A stretch of DNA of 64,000 bases from UBA4802 sp964509195 (GTDB taxonomy: Bacteria; Spirochaetota; UBA4802; UB4802), in NCBI GenBank assembly GCA_964509195.1, contig CAZDWJ010000001.1, positions 372,001 through 436,000 on the forward strand, given 5' to 3'. Position numbers and translations under genes: made by a program. The number at the start of each line of letters is the position of its first letter. The stretch's first letter is position 1. This document shows positions 25,161 to 34,566 of the stretch, piece after piece. The notes under the pieces are model-generated. The model saw only the letters and a program-made list of their open reading frames with translations. It did not search any database and was not told where the DNA came from.

Positions 25161-25818
25161 GTTGATTGAAATCCCTAAAAATGAGTTAGTTACCTATTGT
25201 CTAAATATGCCAAAACCAGTGATGGAATCCGTTGTTATCAGGGAATTTGTAAATCCTTTATGCAACAGTGATACTATCACATTGTATCAGAAACATTTCT
25301 CGCTGTTTCATGCATTGTACAGGATAAAAAATGATCCTGCATATTCCAGCTATATGGTGCATATCCATCCTATGAATATAATTATAAGGAACTATCCTGC
25401 ATACAATAGGTGCATTGACTATAATCCCTATACGGATAGTTTTTGTAAAAATCCCACAGTGGATGGCACCTATTGTGAATTTCATTATAATTTTTATGCA
25501 CCATTTAAAGGCACTTTAGTGTTTGACCCTTTGAATGAGTTTTACAGTGACCCGTACAATATTAACTACGAATATTCTGATGAATTGAAAAAAGTGTATA
25601 ATGGCTTTAGAAAATACATTGTCAGTCGAAAAAAAGTTGAAAAGGCACTATCATTTTTTTCTTTCAGCGCAATCGAATATTGCAATAAAGCGTTACTGCA
25701 AAAGCGGTATCGGGAACTTGTAAAAAGATATCATCCCGACCATTTTCAGGGTGATACTGAAATGATTAAGGAAATCAATTCGCAGTACAATCTTTTAAAA
25801 GAAATTATTGTCGTGTAA
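25153..25818 (+). CDS. J-domain protein with unknown N-terminal domain
   Basis: A 221-residue protein. The C-terminal 60 residues form a J domain: SFSAIEYCNKALLQKRYRELVKRY followed by the invariant HPD and EMIKEINSQYNLLKE. J domains stimulate DnaK ATP hydrolysis, so this is a co-chaperone that brings DnaK to something recognised by its N-terminus. That N-terminal region (about 1-150) has CIDYNPYTDSFC and TYCEFHYNF, cysteines that could bind metal; I do not recognise it. Start taken at 25153, overlapping the lipoprotein stop; longer in-frame starts lie inside that gene. Confidence 0.8.
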   Translation: MSKLIEIPKNELVTYCLNMPKPVMESVVIREFVNPLCNSDTITLYQKHFSLFHALYRIKNDPAYSSYMVHIHPMNIIIRNYPAYNRCIDYNPYTDSFCKNPTVDGTYCEFHYNFYAPFKGTLVFDPLNEFYSDPYNINYEYSDELKKVYNGFRKYIVSRKKVEKALSFFSFSAIEYCNKALLQKRYRELVKRYHPDHFQGDTEMIKEINSQYNLLKEIIVV

Positions 25819-25976
25819 TAGCAATATGCGATTTTCGCTAAAAAAAATATTTATTATTGTAGCATTTTTTATAATATGTGTACTAATGCGGTATATAGTA
25901 TAGCAAATAGTAGATTTTATCTCAAATTTTGTATTATTGGTGGGTGATAGTTACTAATGAAAAGGAGTGAAATAGT

Positions 25977-27122
25977 ATGAAAAAGAGCGTTTTACGAATT
26001 ATACCTGTAATCATATTAATAGTGATGGTAATTTTTGTCTTCAATAATTTTTCCTGTTCACAAAGCGGTCCATCGGTGTTTGGCAATAACAGCAGTTCGC
26101 CGCTTAAAGGAAATCAGGAAACTGCACGGGCTATTGAAATACAGGATACCTTCAGAAAGATTTATGAGCTTTACAAAGACAGAGTTGTATTTATCACAAC
26201 AGAGCAGGTTGTTGAGCTACCTCCCAATCCATTTTTTGATGACCCATTTTTTAGACAGTTTTTTGGTGTACCTGAGCAAAAATCCCGCAAGCAGAAGAGA
26301 AGTGGTCTTGGCAGCGGTTTTGTCCTTTCCAGTGATGGGTATATCTGCACCAACTACCATGTCATAGCCAATGTCGATTCGGTTAAGGTAAAAGTCAAAA
26401 ACAAGGACTATAAAGCAACAGTGGTGGGATATGACCAGCGCACAGACTTGGCATTATTAAAAATTAACCCTGATGAAAAATTAGATCCAGTATTTTTAGG
26501 TGATTCTGATCAGGTAAGGGTTGGTGATTGGGCTATTGCTATTGGGAACCCTTTTGGTCTGGACCGAACGTTTACTGTTGGCGTTATCAGCGCAACAAGC
26601 CGTAAGGATGTTGATATGATGGGCGGTTCGCAGGCGCATATCCAGACTGATGCAGCCATAAATCCGGGTAATTCTGGTGGGCCACTGGTAAACATCAATG
26701 GTGAGGTTATAGGAATTAACAGGATGATCTATTCACAGAGTGGCGGGTATATGGGGATTGGTTTTGCTATACCCATTAATACCGCTAAAGCTGTACTTGA
26801 GCAGCTGAAGAAATACAAGAAAGTGAAGACAGGGTACATTGGCGTACAGATTGTGCCATTAACTGAGGAGTATGCAAAGGAATTGGGTCTTAAAAATACC
26901 GAAGGAGCACTAGTTGGCGGTATCATGGAGGATAGCCCTGCAGAAAAAGCAGGGATACAGCCAGGTGATGTAATACTCTCGGTTGATGATAAAAATATCA
27001 GATCATATGAAGATCTAGTGGATATTGTAAGCAAAACGCCAATTGGCAAAACCTTAAAAATTGGTGTATGGCGTAACAAAGCTAAAATGTACCTGTTTGT
27101 TACAGTGAAAGAAAGACCATAA
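25977..27122 (+). CDS. HtrA/DegP-type periplasmic serine protease
   Basis: A 381-residue protease with an N-terminal membrane segment (VLRIIPVIILIVMVIFVF) and a Cys just after it (NFSC) that could be lipidated. The catalytic triad is complete: His 128 in TNYHVIANVD, Asp 157 in RTDLAL, Ser 233 in NPGNSGGPLV. One PDZ domain follows (GYIGVQIVPLTEEYAKEL, SPAEKAGIQPGDVIL). It degrades or refolds damaged envelope proteins. AAGGAG lies upstream of ATG. One PDZ rather than two is the DegS-like arrangement. Confidence 0.96.
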   Translation: MKKSVLRIIPVIILIVMVIFVFNNFSCSQSGPSVFGNNSSSPLKGNQETARAIEIQDTFRKIYELYKDRVVFITTEQVVELPPNPFFDDPFFRQFFGVPEQKSRKQKRSGLGSGFVLSSDGYICTNYHVIANVDSVKVKVKNKDYKATVVGYDQRTDLALLKINPDEKLDPVFLGDSDQVRVGDWAIAIGNPFGLDRTFTVGVISATSRKDVDMMGGSQAHIQTDAAINPGNSGGPLVNINGEVIGINRMIYSQSGGYMGIGFAIPINTAKAVLEQLKKYKKVKTGYIGVQIVPLTEEYAKELGLKNTEGALVGGIMEDSPAEKAGIQPGDVILSVDDKNIRSYEDLVDIVSKTPIGKTLKIGVWRNKAKMYLFVTVKERP

Positions 27123-27124
27123 AT

Positions 27125-27136
27125 GTATACGTATAC
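27125..27136. repeat. 12-bp perfect palindrome after htrA
   Basis: GTATACGTATAC, two GTATAC units head to tail, flanked by TAAAT and CATTTA-type arms. It lies between htrA and the small membrane protein gene. It could be an operator or part of a hairpin; no T-run follows. Confidence 0.4.
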
Positions 27137-27182
27137 GTGCATTTAATAGTGTGTGCTATGCATAGTGCTCAAGGTAGATAGT

Positions 27183-27392
27183 ATGGATGATAAATATCGT
27201 TACATAGTGATAATAGCAGGGATAATAGCGATTGTCTATATTGCATTTCGCTATATTATCCCGCTATTATTTAAATTGTTTGGGATAATTTTAAGTTTTA
27301 TTGCCTATGTCATTGCTATATTTTTTGCAATTGCAATCGTGATTCTTATTATTGGATATATAGCCCGTATCTATAGAACCCGTAATCAATAA
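27183..27392 (+). CDS. Small two-helix membrane protein
   Basis: A 69-residue protein consisting of two or three hydrophobic helices: YIVIIAGIIAIVYIAFRYII, LLFKLFGIILSFIAYVIAIF and AIAIVILIIGYIARIY, with a charged RTRNQ tail. No family recognised. ATG at 27183 is chosen because AAGG precedes it. It sits between htrA and PBP1A genes, so an envelope role is plausible. Confidence 0.65.
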   Translation: MDDKYRYIVIIAGIIAIVYIAFRYIIPLLFKLFGIILSFIAYVIAIFFAIAIVILIIGYIARIYRTRNQ

Positions 27393-27482
27393 AAATGGTT
27401 GACGTATTATCTACAATAAAAAACCTAATCATGTTCTAGTAGCTTTAAAATTCACGAATGATTAATGCCCTGGAGTAGTATT

Positions 27483-29885
27483 GTGAAAGAGGAGATGAAA
27501 ATCTGGTTAAGTAAAATTAAAGAAATTTTAATTATATATATGCATGATGTACGTACCTGGTTTTATGGCATAATTGCTGTTTCAATCATTGGGGGGTTAC
27601 TCTTTGGGTATATTGTTGCTCAGGTGCAGAATTGTTTAGGTATTGATAACCTGAAACGGTTTCAGCCAAGCGTTCCTACAAAATTGTATGATGTGAACGG
27701 TGAACTGATTGCAGAGCTCTTTCAGGAAAAGCGTGATTTAGTGTCGTTTGAGGAATTACCAAAAACGCTTATAAAAGCATTTGTTGCTACAGAGGACCAG
27801 GATTTTTACTCACATATCGGCATAAGCCCTATGGCCATGGTGCGTGCAATGGTTAAAAATATAATCTCCTTAAAGATTGTACAGGGAGGCTCCACCATTA
27901 CCCAGCAGCTTGCTAAGCGACTTTTTACTTCCGGTGAAAGAACATTCACCCGAAAGGCACTAGAACTTGTATTGACATTACAGATTGAAAAACGGTTCAC
28001 CAAAGATGAAATTTTGGAAATGTATTTTAATCAGATATATCTGGGACATGGGTGTTATGGTATTGCATCTGCTGCAGAATTATTTTTTAACAAAGAAGTA
28101 CGGTTTTTGAGTTTAGCCGAAGGGAGTGTGCTTGCTGCATTACCGTCCGCTCCGGGCAGATATTCACCTTTCATGAATACACGAAATGCATACTATAAAA
28201 ACTGGGATATTTTAAACAGGATGGTTGATTGTGACTTTTTAACAAAGCAGAAAGCTGAGACAGTCTATGCTTCATTCTGGCCACAGTACGTTGATGCAAT
28301 TAAAACAGAATTTCCTACAAAGACAGCATATTCCAGAATAATTGATAATGCACCGTTTTTTACGGATTATGTCCGACAGATTTTGATTTCCCGTTATGGG
28401 AAGGATGTTGTGTATAATGAAGGGCTACAGGTATATACCACATTGAATTTAAAGCGACAGCGGGCAGGGGAAAAATATCTGGTAGAAGGATTGATAAAAC
28501 AAAACGAAGTATCAACAAAGGCAAATCAGTATATGTCAGGAGCAGTTGATAGGGGATTGTTTTCTGTGTATCAGCAATTAGGCCTGCTTTTCAACCTGCC
28601 AAAAGTTATTGTCAAAAGTGACACAGAAACTATCTTTAAAAAATTTATGGTTGATAACCTCTTGGATGAAATGGAGCTTGTATCGTTACTATGTAATGCA
28701 GATGCCATGCACAATGATATAGAAAAATTTCATGTAGTGACCAGTGGTATTTCAACATCACTAAAAGTTGAGGGTGCACTGATAGCTGTTGAGCCAAAGA
28801 CAGGTTATATTACCACAATGATTGGAGGTTCAGAATTTGCAGTAAGCAATCAGTACAACAGAGCAACACAGGCACGGCGCCAGCCTGGTTCAGCATTCAA
28901 GCCTTTTGTGTATGGTGCTGGTATTGAGTCAAAGCTTATAAATGCAGCCATGGCGTTACCTGATGCTCCAATAGTGGATATTGATGCACAGGGTAGTACC
29001 TGGAGCCCAGACAATTATGAAGGTGAATTTTCAGGCATGGTGCATTTAAGAAGAGCTTTGGCTGCATCTATTAATGTCATCTCGGTACGCATTTATGATA
29101 TTATTGGTGCGGATACTATCATAGATTTTGCTTCAAAGGTTTTAAAGGTTTCCCCAACACGGTTTCATCCGGGGCCTTCACTTGCACTGGGTAGTTCAGA
29201 ATTGACTCCGTTTGAAATGGTCACGGGTTATGCAATATATGCTAACCGCGGTAGGGATGTTATTCCATTTGCAATCAGGTATATTACCGACAGGGATGGC
29301 AATGAGATAGAGAATATTGAAGAAGATATTGGTAATATTATTGCAGCAAAAGAAGCTGATGGATCCATACAAATAATACCCGAGAATGTAAATTATGTAA
29401 TGACTTCTATGCTGCAAAGTGTTGCTGAAAGTGGAACCCCTACGGAAGCTCTGCGTGTCGTGGCAAAATTTGATAAAAAGTGTGCAGGGAAAACCGGAAC
29501 CACACAGAACTGGACGGATGCCTGGTTCTGCGGATTTACCCCTGACATTGCAGCCGTAGTATGGATTGGCTATGATAAGCCCTTCATGTCATTGGGAAGG
29601 CATCAGGCTGGTGCAGCTGTGGCAGCACCTATATGGGGCCACTATATGCGTGAAGTCTATAATGGCATGCCTGATCCCCAGTGGCCTTCCATGCCTAAGG
29701 ATGTATTTTATGGTGCAACCTGTAAATATTCTGGTTGTGCACCAGGTCCTAATTGTCATGAGCTCATTGGGGACCTCATGATACCAGGGGGTGCTCCTCG
29801 GTGTGTGTGTAATGGTGTTCATTATAAAATGAAGTCTGTATTTGAGCGGTATATGGAAAAAGAAGGCTTAAAATACGAAGAGTAA
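27483..29885 (+). CDS. Bifunctional penicillin-binding protein 1A
   Basis: An 800-residue peptidoglycan synthase. One N-terminal transmembrane helix (YGIIAVSIIGGLLFGYIVAQ) is followed by the GT51 glycosyltransferase domain with catalytic ATEDQDFYSHIGI and GGSTITQQLAKRLF. The transpeptidase domain has SxxK in RRQPGSAFKPF, SxN in AASINVIS and the KTG box in CAGKTGTTQNWTDAWFCGF. GTG at 27483 with TGGAG upstream is the likely start. The last 100 residues hold a cysteine cluster (CKYSGCAPGPNCHE, RCVC) as in many class A PBPs. Confidence 0.96.
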   Translation: MKEEMKIWLSKIKEILIIYMHDVRTWFYGIIAVSIIGGLLFGYIVAQVQNCLGIDNLKRFQPSVPTKLYDVNGELIAELFQEKRDLVSFEELPKTLIKAFVATEDQDFYSHIGISPMAMVRAMVKNIISLKIVQGGSTITQQLAKRLFTSGERTFTRKALELVLTLQIEKRFTKDEILEMYFNQIYLGHGCYGIASAAELFFNKEVRFLSLAEGSVLAALPSAPGRYSPFMNTRNAYYKNWDILNRMVDCDFLTKQKAETVYASFWPQYVDAIKTEFPTKTAYSRIIDNAPFFTDYVRQILISRYGKDVVYNEGLQVYTTLNLKRQRAGEKYLVEGLIKQNEVSTKANQYMSGAVDRGLFSVYQQLGLLFNLPKVIVKSDTETIFKKFMVDNLLDEMELVSLLCNADAMHNDIEKFHVVTSGISTSLKVEGALIAVEPKTGYITTMIGGSEFAVSNQYNRATQARRQPGSAFKPFVYGAGIESKLINAAMALPDAPIVDIDAQGSTWSPDNYEGEFSGMVHLRRALAASINVISVRIYDIIGADTIIDFASKVLKVSPTRFHPGPSLALGSSELTPFEMVTGYAIYANRGRDVIPFAIRYITDRDGNEIENIEEDIGNIIAAKEADGSIQIIPENVNYVMTSMLQSVAESGTPTEALRVVAKFDKKCAGKTGTTQNWTDAWFCGFTPDIAAVVWIGYDKPFMSLGRHQAGAAVAAPIWGHYMREVYNGMPDPQWPSMPKDVFYGATCKYSGCAPGPNCHELIGDLMIPGGAPRCVCNGVHYKMKSVFERYMEKEGLKYEE

Positions 29886-30026
29886 GTCTCCCCCAAAGGC
29901 AACAACGCTTCTGCCTATCGCTTAAAATTAAAATATTTTATTCTTGATTTAATTGTTCTTGTGTGCTATTATTAATAGCTTGTAGGTTATACTATACGCG
30001 GGTTAATTCATATATGAGGGTATCCT

Positions 30027-30506
30027 ATGTTTAAAGTAGGTGATAAAATCGTGTATCCTTTGCATGGGGTTGGCATTATAGAAGCTATCGAAAAAAAAGT
30101 AGTATTAAGTAAAAGGAATGAATTTTATATCATAACTATTATTAACAGTGGTATGAAGGTAATGATTCCCACTGAAAAAGCTGAATCGATAGGTTTACGG
30201 AAGGTTATCGCTAAAAAGGATGTAACCAAGGTATTGAACCTGCTTAAGAAATCTGATGTTGATACTGAAGATGACTGGAAGATACGGTATCAGAATAATG
30301 TGGATAAGATCAAAAGTGGATCCATTTTCGCTGTAGCAGAAGTTGCGCGAGACCTATTCAAGCGGGGGAAAGACAAGGAGCTTTCTATAATGGAACGGAA
30401 ACTGTATGAAAATGCCTACCAGCTCATGATACATGAGATAGCCCTGGCTAAGGATATTGATGTTGATGAAGCCGGGAATTTAGTATCAGAAGCATTATCC
30501 TCATAA
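30027..30506 (+). CDS. carD: CarD family transcriptional regulator
   Basis: A 159-residue CarD/CdnL protein. The N-terminal Tudor-like RNA-polymerase interaction domain reads VGDKIVYPLHGVGIIEAIEK, then INSGMKVMIPTEKAESIGLR. The C-terminal helical domain (WKIRYQNNVDKIKSGSIFAV, VARDLFKRGKDKELSIMERK) contacts promoter DNA. CarD binds the polymerase beta subunit and stabilises open complexes, especially at rRNA promoters. GAGGG lies six bases before ATG. Confidence 0.95.
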   Translation: MFKVGDKIVYPLHGVGIIEAIEKKVVLSKRNEFYIITIINSGMKVMIPTEKAESIGLRKVIAKKDVTKVLNLLKKSDVDTEDDWKIRYQNNVDKIKSGSIFAVAEVARDLFKRGKDKELSIMERKLYENAYQLMIHEIALAKDIDVDEAGNLVSEALSS

Positions 30507-30639
30507 GTTACCTGCTGTAGTATAACCCTTTGTGTTTTCGATAAATAATTATTATTTTATTCTTTAATAACATAGCGTTATTATATTTAGTATAGGAGTA
30601 TATTATTATTTTAAAAAAATATAAAGGAGTTCATATACC

Positions 30640-31641
30640 ATGATAGCTATCATACGGGTATTATTCATTATTACGTCTGCACTATTTTCAGGCCTGTTCT
30701 TTTTAGAGTATTCTCTGCAGGCTGCTATTATTGCTGCAGTTGTCGCGTCAGTAGCAGCACTGGCATTTATTATCGCAGTTGAATATGTTTCGCATACCAT
30801 CTCAACCAGAATGGTTATTGCTGCACTGGTTGGAGTATTTATTGGTCTAATCTTTGCTCATCTTTTGGTGATAGCATTTGTTTCAATTCCACTCAATTTG
30901 CAGCCAGCAACAATTAAACTTATCAGTGCCATTATATACCATATTGTTGGGTATGCCAGTGTACTGTTCTTTGTCATTAATTGTGATGACATAGCAATTT
31001 TTGATACGATAGTTCCTGTAAAACGGGAAGAAGGCAGGGACGGGGCTTCATATAAAATACTTGATACAAGCGTCATCATAGATGGCAGAATTTCGGATAT
31101 ATGTGATACGGGGTTTATTGAAGGTATACTGGTTATTCCCAACTTTGTGTTAAATGAATTACAGATGATAGCTGATTCTGCTGATTCTATAAAGCGCAAT
31201 CGCGGGAGAAGGGGCCTTGATATTTTAAACAAGATGCAGAAAGACCAGCGCATTCTTGTAAAAATATCTGATGTGGATTTCCCTGAGGTAAATGAGGTGG
31301 ATGCAAAGTTAGTCAAATTGGCTAAGTTAATGAATGCAAAAATTATTACCAATGATTTTAATCTTAATAAAGTTGCAGAATTCCACGGTGTAAAAGTACT
31401 CAATATAAATCAGCTTTCCAATGCATTAAAGCCTATTGTGCTGCCTGGTGAAGAGATGTCGGTTTCACTTATTAAAGAAGGCAAAGACCCCAATCAGGCT
31501 ATAGGATATTTAGATGATGGCACTATGGTTGTCGTTGAAAATGGCAGGTCACGACTTAATTCCAGTGTTGATGTTATTGTGACATCGGTTTTGCAGACAA
31601 CAGCAGGGAGAATGATATTTGCCAGGATCAAAGAAGACTGA
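30640..31641 (+). CDS. Membrane-anchored PIN-TRAM domain protein (YacL-like)
   Basis: A 333-residue protein with four transmembrane helices in the first 110 residues, then a PIN nuclease-type domain: KILDTSVIIDGRISD with the first acidic residues, NFVLNELQMIADS, and KIITNDFNLNKVAEFHG. A C-terminal TRAM domain (about 265-333) has AIGYLDDGTMVVVENGR. The layout matches B. subtilis YacL, whose family includes nucleic-acid-binding membrane proteins of unclear role. It follows carD, a conserved pairing in several phyla. AAAGGAG precedes the ATG. Confidence 0.92.
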   Translation: MIAIIRVLFIITSALFSGLFFLEYSLQAAIIAAVVASVAALAFIIAVEYVSHTISTRMVIAALVGVFIGLIFAHLLVIAFVSIPLNLQPATIKLISAIIYHIVGYASVLFFVINCDDIAIFDTIVPVKREEGRDGASYKILDTSVIIDGRISDICDTGFIEGILVIPNFVLNELQMIADSADSIKRNRGRRGLDILNKMQKDQRILVKISDVDFPEVNEVDAKLVKLAKLMNAKIITNDFNLNKVAEFHGVKVLNINQLSNALKPIVLPGEEMSVSLIKEGKDPNQAIGYLDDGTMVVVENGRSRLNSSVDVIVTSVLQTTAGRMIFARIKED

Positions 31642-32203
31642 TGTAGCAGTAGTTGCGTTATGTGGAAGCCCGCATAAAAATGGCAGTACTGCTACAATTC
31701 TAAAATTGCTTTTTAATGAGCTATCGGGCATAAAAAAAAAGATATATTATGCGTATGAACTGAACGTTAATCCCTGTACAGGATGCGGGTTTTGCAGCAG
31801 GGATTTTGGATGTATTTTTGATGATGCAATGAATGAGATATATAATGTAATCCACCATTCCCGCATACTCGTCATCGCTTCGCCACTATATTTTTCACAC
31901 CTGCCTTCCCCACTTAAATCTGTTATTGACCGATGCCAGGTTTTCTGGGAATACTACAGCCGTGGGAATAAACCGCTGCAAGAGCAGTATGGCTATGCTT
32001 TACTTCTTGGGGGTGGCAACTACAATAACATGTTTGCACCATCAGTGATTACGTTGCGCCATTTTTTTAATTCACTTCACTATCGCTTTAATGAAAAAAA
32101 GTATTTGCTGTTGCCAGGTATAAATAGCAAAAAAGATATTAAAAATGACGATATTACTAAAAAGATAGCTGTTACTTCAAGTTATATAAAAAAATTGCTA
32201 TAG
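31619..32203 (+). CDS. Iron-sulfur flavoprotein/NAD(P)H-dependent oxidoreductase
   Basis: A 194-residue flavodoxin-like protein. CGSPHKNGSTATIL binds FMN phosphate and ASPLYFSHLPSPLK the ring. Between them lies CTGCGFCSRDFGC, a CX2CX2CX5C pattern fitting the compact [4Fe-4S] motif of Isf-type flavoproteins. Electron transfer to small acceptors or oxygen detoxification are roles known for relatives. It starts with TTG inside the previous gene, eight bases after GGGAG; no ATG is available near the N-terminus. Confidence 0.85.
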   Translation: MPGSKKTDVAVVALCGSPHKNGSTATILKLLFNELSGIKKKIYYAYELNVNPCTGCGFCSRDFGCIFDDAMNEIYNVIHHSRILVIASPLYFSHLPSPLKSVIDRCQVFWEYYSRGNKPLQEQYGYALLLGGGNYNNMFAPSVITLRHFFNSLHYRFNEKKYLLLPGINSKKDIKNDDITKKIAVTSSYIKKLL

Positions 32204-32216
32204 TAAAGAGGGAAGT

Positions 32217-33458
32217 ATGAAATTATATGTATCGTTGACCTTTTCCTGCAACAGTGAAGAGCTGGCACTATTTGTTAAAAAGGTTGTTGAATCAGGATGT
32301 TCAATCCGCACTATTAATTATATATCCTCAGAAGGGAATCATACTACCTATAAAGCTGATTTGATGTATACTGACAGAAAAATATTCAAAGATAAAATCT
32401 TAAGCTGGGTATCTAAGGAGCTTACGTTAATTGACTGCAGTGATATTCTTTCTAAAGGCATTGTAGGTGGATTATTGAAAGTTGCCAGCAAAATTCCCTT
32501 TGATTCGGCGGGTGAATTTGAAGGCAAAATTCTTGGGTATATTGAAATTCTTAAGGACAATTTCATAACAAATGAAACACGTCAGTATACAGGGATGTAT
32601 CGCAATTGTGGTATGATTATTTTGACACAGGATAATCATGAATTGCAGCCTCAAGAAATTTACCACTATATATTGATAGAAAGAGATTCGCTGTTACTGA
32701 GCCATTGCAGCACACTCAATCCACAACCTCTTCTATTGCGATACACTACAAAAGATGATATACAGAAAATAGTAGATGCTGTTTCTGGCAATTATGCCTT
32801 GATGCGAATAGCCATATCAGATACATTTCTTGATGTTTCTCTCTTTCAGCAAATGGCAGAAGTAAAAACACCGGTGTTATTTCGGGAATACGATGAAATC
32901 CCTCTCTACTGTCTCACTAAAGTTATGAACATATTAAAACGACATCGTGTATCAATTACAAATTCAGTAGTTGGGATCATTGGCATTACAACATCCTCGT
33001 TACGATTCACCAGATTGTTATATGGTAGTGGATGTAGCAAGGTATTAGGGTATGATACAAGTGAAGTGAATCTTTACCACTTTGAAAAGGAAAAGGGTGT
33101 GGCCACAAACATTGACAATGTTTTTGAAAATGCAGATGTTGTGGTGTTTGTATCTGATTGCTGTTCCAGTGAAGATTTTTATAAGCTGGGGAAGGGTCAG
33201 TTAGTTTTAATTAATCCTGTTGTTAATTATGATACTCTGGTATTTCAGGAGAGAGGCATAAAAGATTACGAAATACTCAATATTGAAAATTCTTACCTGT
33301 TGCTGCCCGGCCTTGCTGAAAAAATGATAAAAGAGCACATGTATTCATTAAATGATGAATTGTTGATTTCCATAGGTAAAGTATTAAATAGTGCAAATAT
33401 GGATATTGATAATGCTGAAAATATGTACAGTATTAGAGACTTGATACAAGCACCATGA
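32217..33458 (+). CDS. ACT-like plus Rossmann-like protein, distant from malic enzyme
   Basis: A 413-residue cytoplasmic protein. The first 70 residues look like an ACT domain (KLYVSLTFSCNSEELALFVK). Residues about 240-320 form a Rossmann-type NAD(P) domain: SVVGIIGITTSSLRFTRLLY, GCSKVLGYDTSE, then ENADVVVFVSD. This resembles the dinucleotide domain of malic enzymes preceded by ACT, but the GxGxxG is degenerate (GIIGITTS) and the malic catalytic lysine region is not evident. GAGGGAAG precedes the ATG. Probably a regulatory or degenerate relative rather than an active enzyme. Confidence 0.45.
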   Translation: MKLYVSLTFSCNSEELALFVKKVVESGCSIRTINYISSEGNHTTYKADLMYTDRKIFKDKILSWVSKELTLIDCSDILSKGIVGGLLKVASKIPFDSAGEFEGKILGYIEILKDNFITNETRQYTGMYRNCGMIILTQDNHELQPQEIYHYILIERDSLLLSHCSTLNPQPLLLRYTTKDDIQKIVDAVSGNYALMRIAISDTFLDVSLFQQMAEVKTPVLFREYDEIPLYCLTKVMNILKRHRVSITNSVVGIIGITTSSLRFTRLLYGSGCSKVLGYDTSEVNLYHFEKEKGVATNIDNVFENADVVVFVSDCCSSEDFYKLGKGQLVLINPVVNYDTLVFQERGIKDYEILNIENSYLLLPGLAEKMIKEHMYSLNDELLISIGKVLNSANMDIDNAENMYSIRDLIQAP

Positions 33459-33483
33459 TGTGTAGTTTCATGATGTGTAGTTC
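33454..33483. repeat. Tandem 15-bp duplication between convergent genes
   Basis: CATGATGTGTAGTTT and CATGATGTGTAGTTC lie head to tail. The first copy contains the stop of the upstream gene; the second runs into the stop of the gene on the other strand. It looks like a recent slip duplication. Confidence 0.7.
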
Positions 33484-34231
33484 AAGGATAAAGTATGTAC
33501 CAGATAATGTTTTTGTATTTCAGAAGTTTGATGGTGTAATTTCTTCCATCTACTTGGATTGATGATTTTTTTAAACTATCTTCATCCAGTTTCAGCATTC
33601 CTACTTTTAGAATATTGAAAATAACTTCACCATTTTCCTCAGCTATAATTGAGTCACTGGGCAGTACATCATACAATTTATTTTGATTGATAAAACCAAT
33701 ACAAAATCCCTTGTTTCTGTCATTCAAGTGTATGGGGTACAAAACACAAAAGCTGTAATTACCGGACATCGGCGGATGTTCAAAGGGTTTATAGATGGCA
33801 ATGTCATTATACGGAAGAGATGAGATGAAATAGTATAATACTGGAGATAGTTGTGATAATCGCCTTCCATAAAGCTCTATACTTTTCATGGAATACAGTA
33901 TTGTGTAAGAACTGTTAACAATGATGAGGTCGTCGTATAGTTCTTCGGTAACATTGCCAATCATTTCATTAATATGTTCATATTCCAGAAGATAATATTT
34001 GCGCCCACCATTATCCATATTCAAAAGATGTGTAAGGTTTGCAATAAGTTCATGTTTTTGTATGATATCAACAGCTTTGCTCATGTCATGGATGTATGGT
34101 AAGAATAAAGAAGAGATAAGGCCTGTTTCAGATTTTGTTATTGGTTTAATACTGCAAGAAAGGGAATATACAATAAAACATATTGCTATCCAAGCAGTAT
34201 TATAATTAATAGAATTATTACTCGTGATCAT
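33482..34231 (-). CDS. Lipoprotein with Cache-like sensor domain
   Basis: A 249-residue lipoprotein: hydrophobic leader AWIAICFIVYSLSC with lipobox SLSC. The mature part has a long N-terminal helix and then a PAS/Cache-like sheet: DDLIIVNSSYTILYSMKSIE, FCVLYPIHLNDRNKGFCIGF, and a repeat-like EENGEVIFNILKVGML. That arrangement is the double Cache domain of chemoreceptors and sensor kinases, here without any output domain. A free periplasmic sensor could work with the membrane AraC regulator divergently encoded next to it. Family assignment is by fold pattern only. Confidence 0.5.
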   Translation of the reverse strand: MITSNNSINYNTAWIAICFIVYSLSCSIKPITKSETGLISSLFLPYIHDMSKAVDIIQKHELIANLTHLLNMDNGGRKYYLLEYEHINEMIGNVTEELYDDLIIVNSSYTILYSMKSIELYGRRLSQLSPVLYYFISSLPYNDIAIYKPFEHPPMSGNYSFCVLYPIHLNDRNKGFCIGFINQNKLYDVLPSDSIIAEENGEVIFNILKVGMLKLDEDSLKKSSIQVDGRNYTIKLLKYKNIIWYILYP

Positions 34232-34566
34232 TTGAAATTACTTTTCGATAATGTTCTTTTATAATAATCGGTTGATAGCTGGCTAACTACACTAATATTT
34301 CAAAATTTTGAAAAATGATATAAAATGTGTGAATAAATAATTGTCTATCACTATGATAAATCTTGTGGCGAGATTAATTTCTTTTAATTATCTAAAAATA
34401 ATTTGACATTTACTAGTAATTATAATTTATTCCACAAATATAAAGATATAATTGTCGTAATGTATATATACCTGATAAAAATTTTCATAACGATTTAAAA
34501 CTTAACTACATAGAATTATTTATTGTAAAAAATTATAAATATATAAAAAAAGAAGGATTTGTTGTC
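34232..34566. other. Divergent AT-rich intergenic region
   Basis: About 335 bases between the sensor-like lipoprotein and the AraC-type regulator. It is very AT-rich and has no open frame of note. A perfect 16-bp palindrome lies at 34298-34313. TTGACA at 34403 with TATAAT at 34421 is only 12 bases apart, too close for a standard promoter. Confidence 0.6.
34298..34313. promoter_or_regulatory. 16-bp perfect palindrome, possible operator
   Basis: TTTCAAAATTTTGAAA, fully self-complementary, in the divergent spacer. It could be a dimer-binding site for a regulator of the flanking genes. Its low complexity means chance is possible in AT-rich DNA. Confidence 0.35.

Noticed and set aside
34403..34426. 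TTGACA and TATAAT in the lipoprotein/AraC spacer
   Set aside because: Only 12 bases separate the boxes; standard sigma-70 spacing is 16-18.
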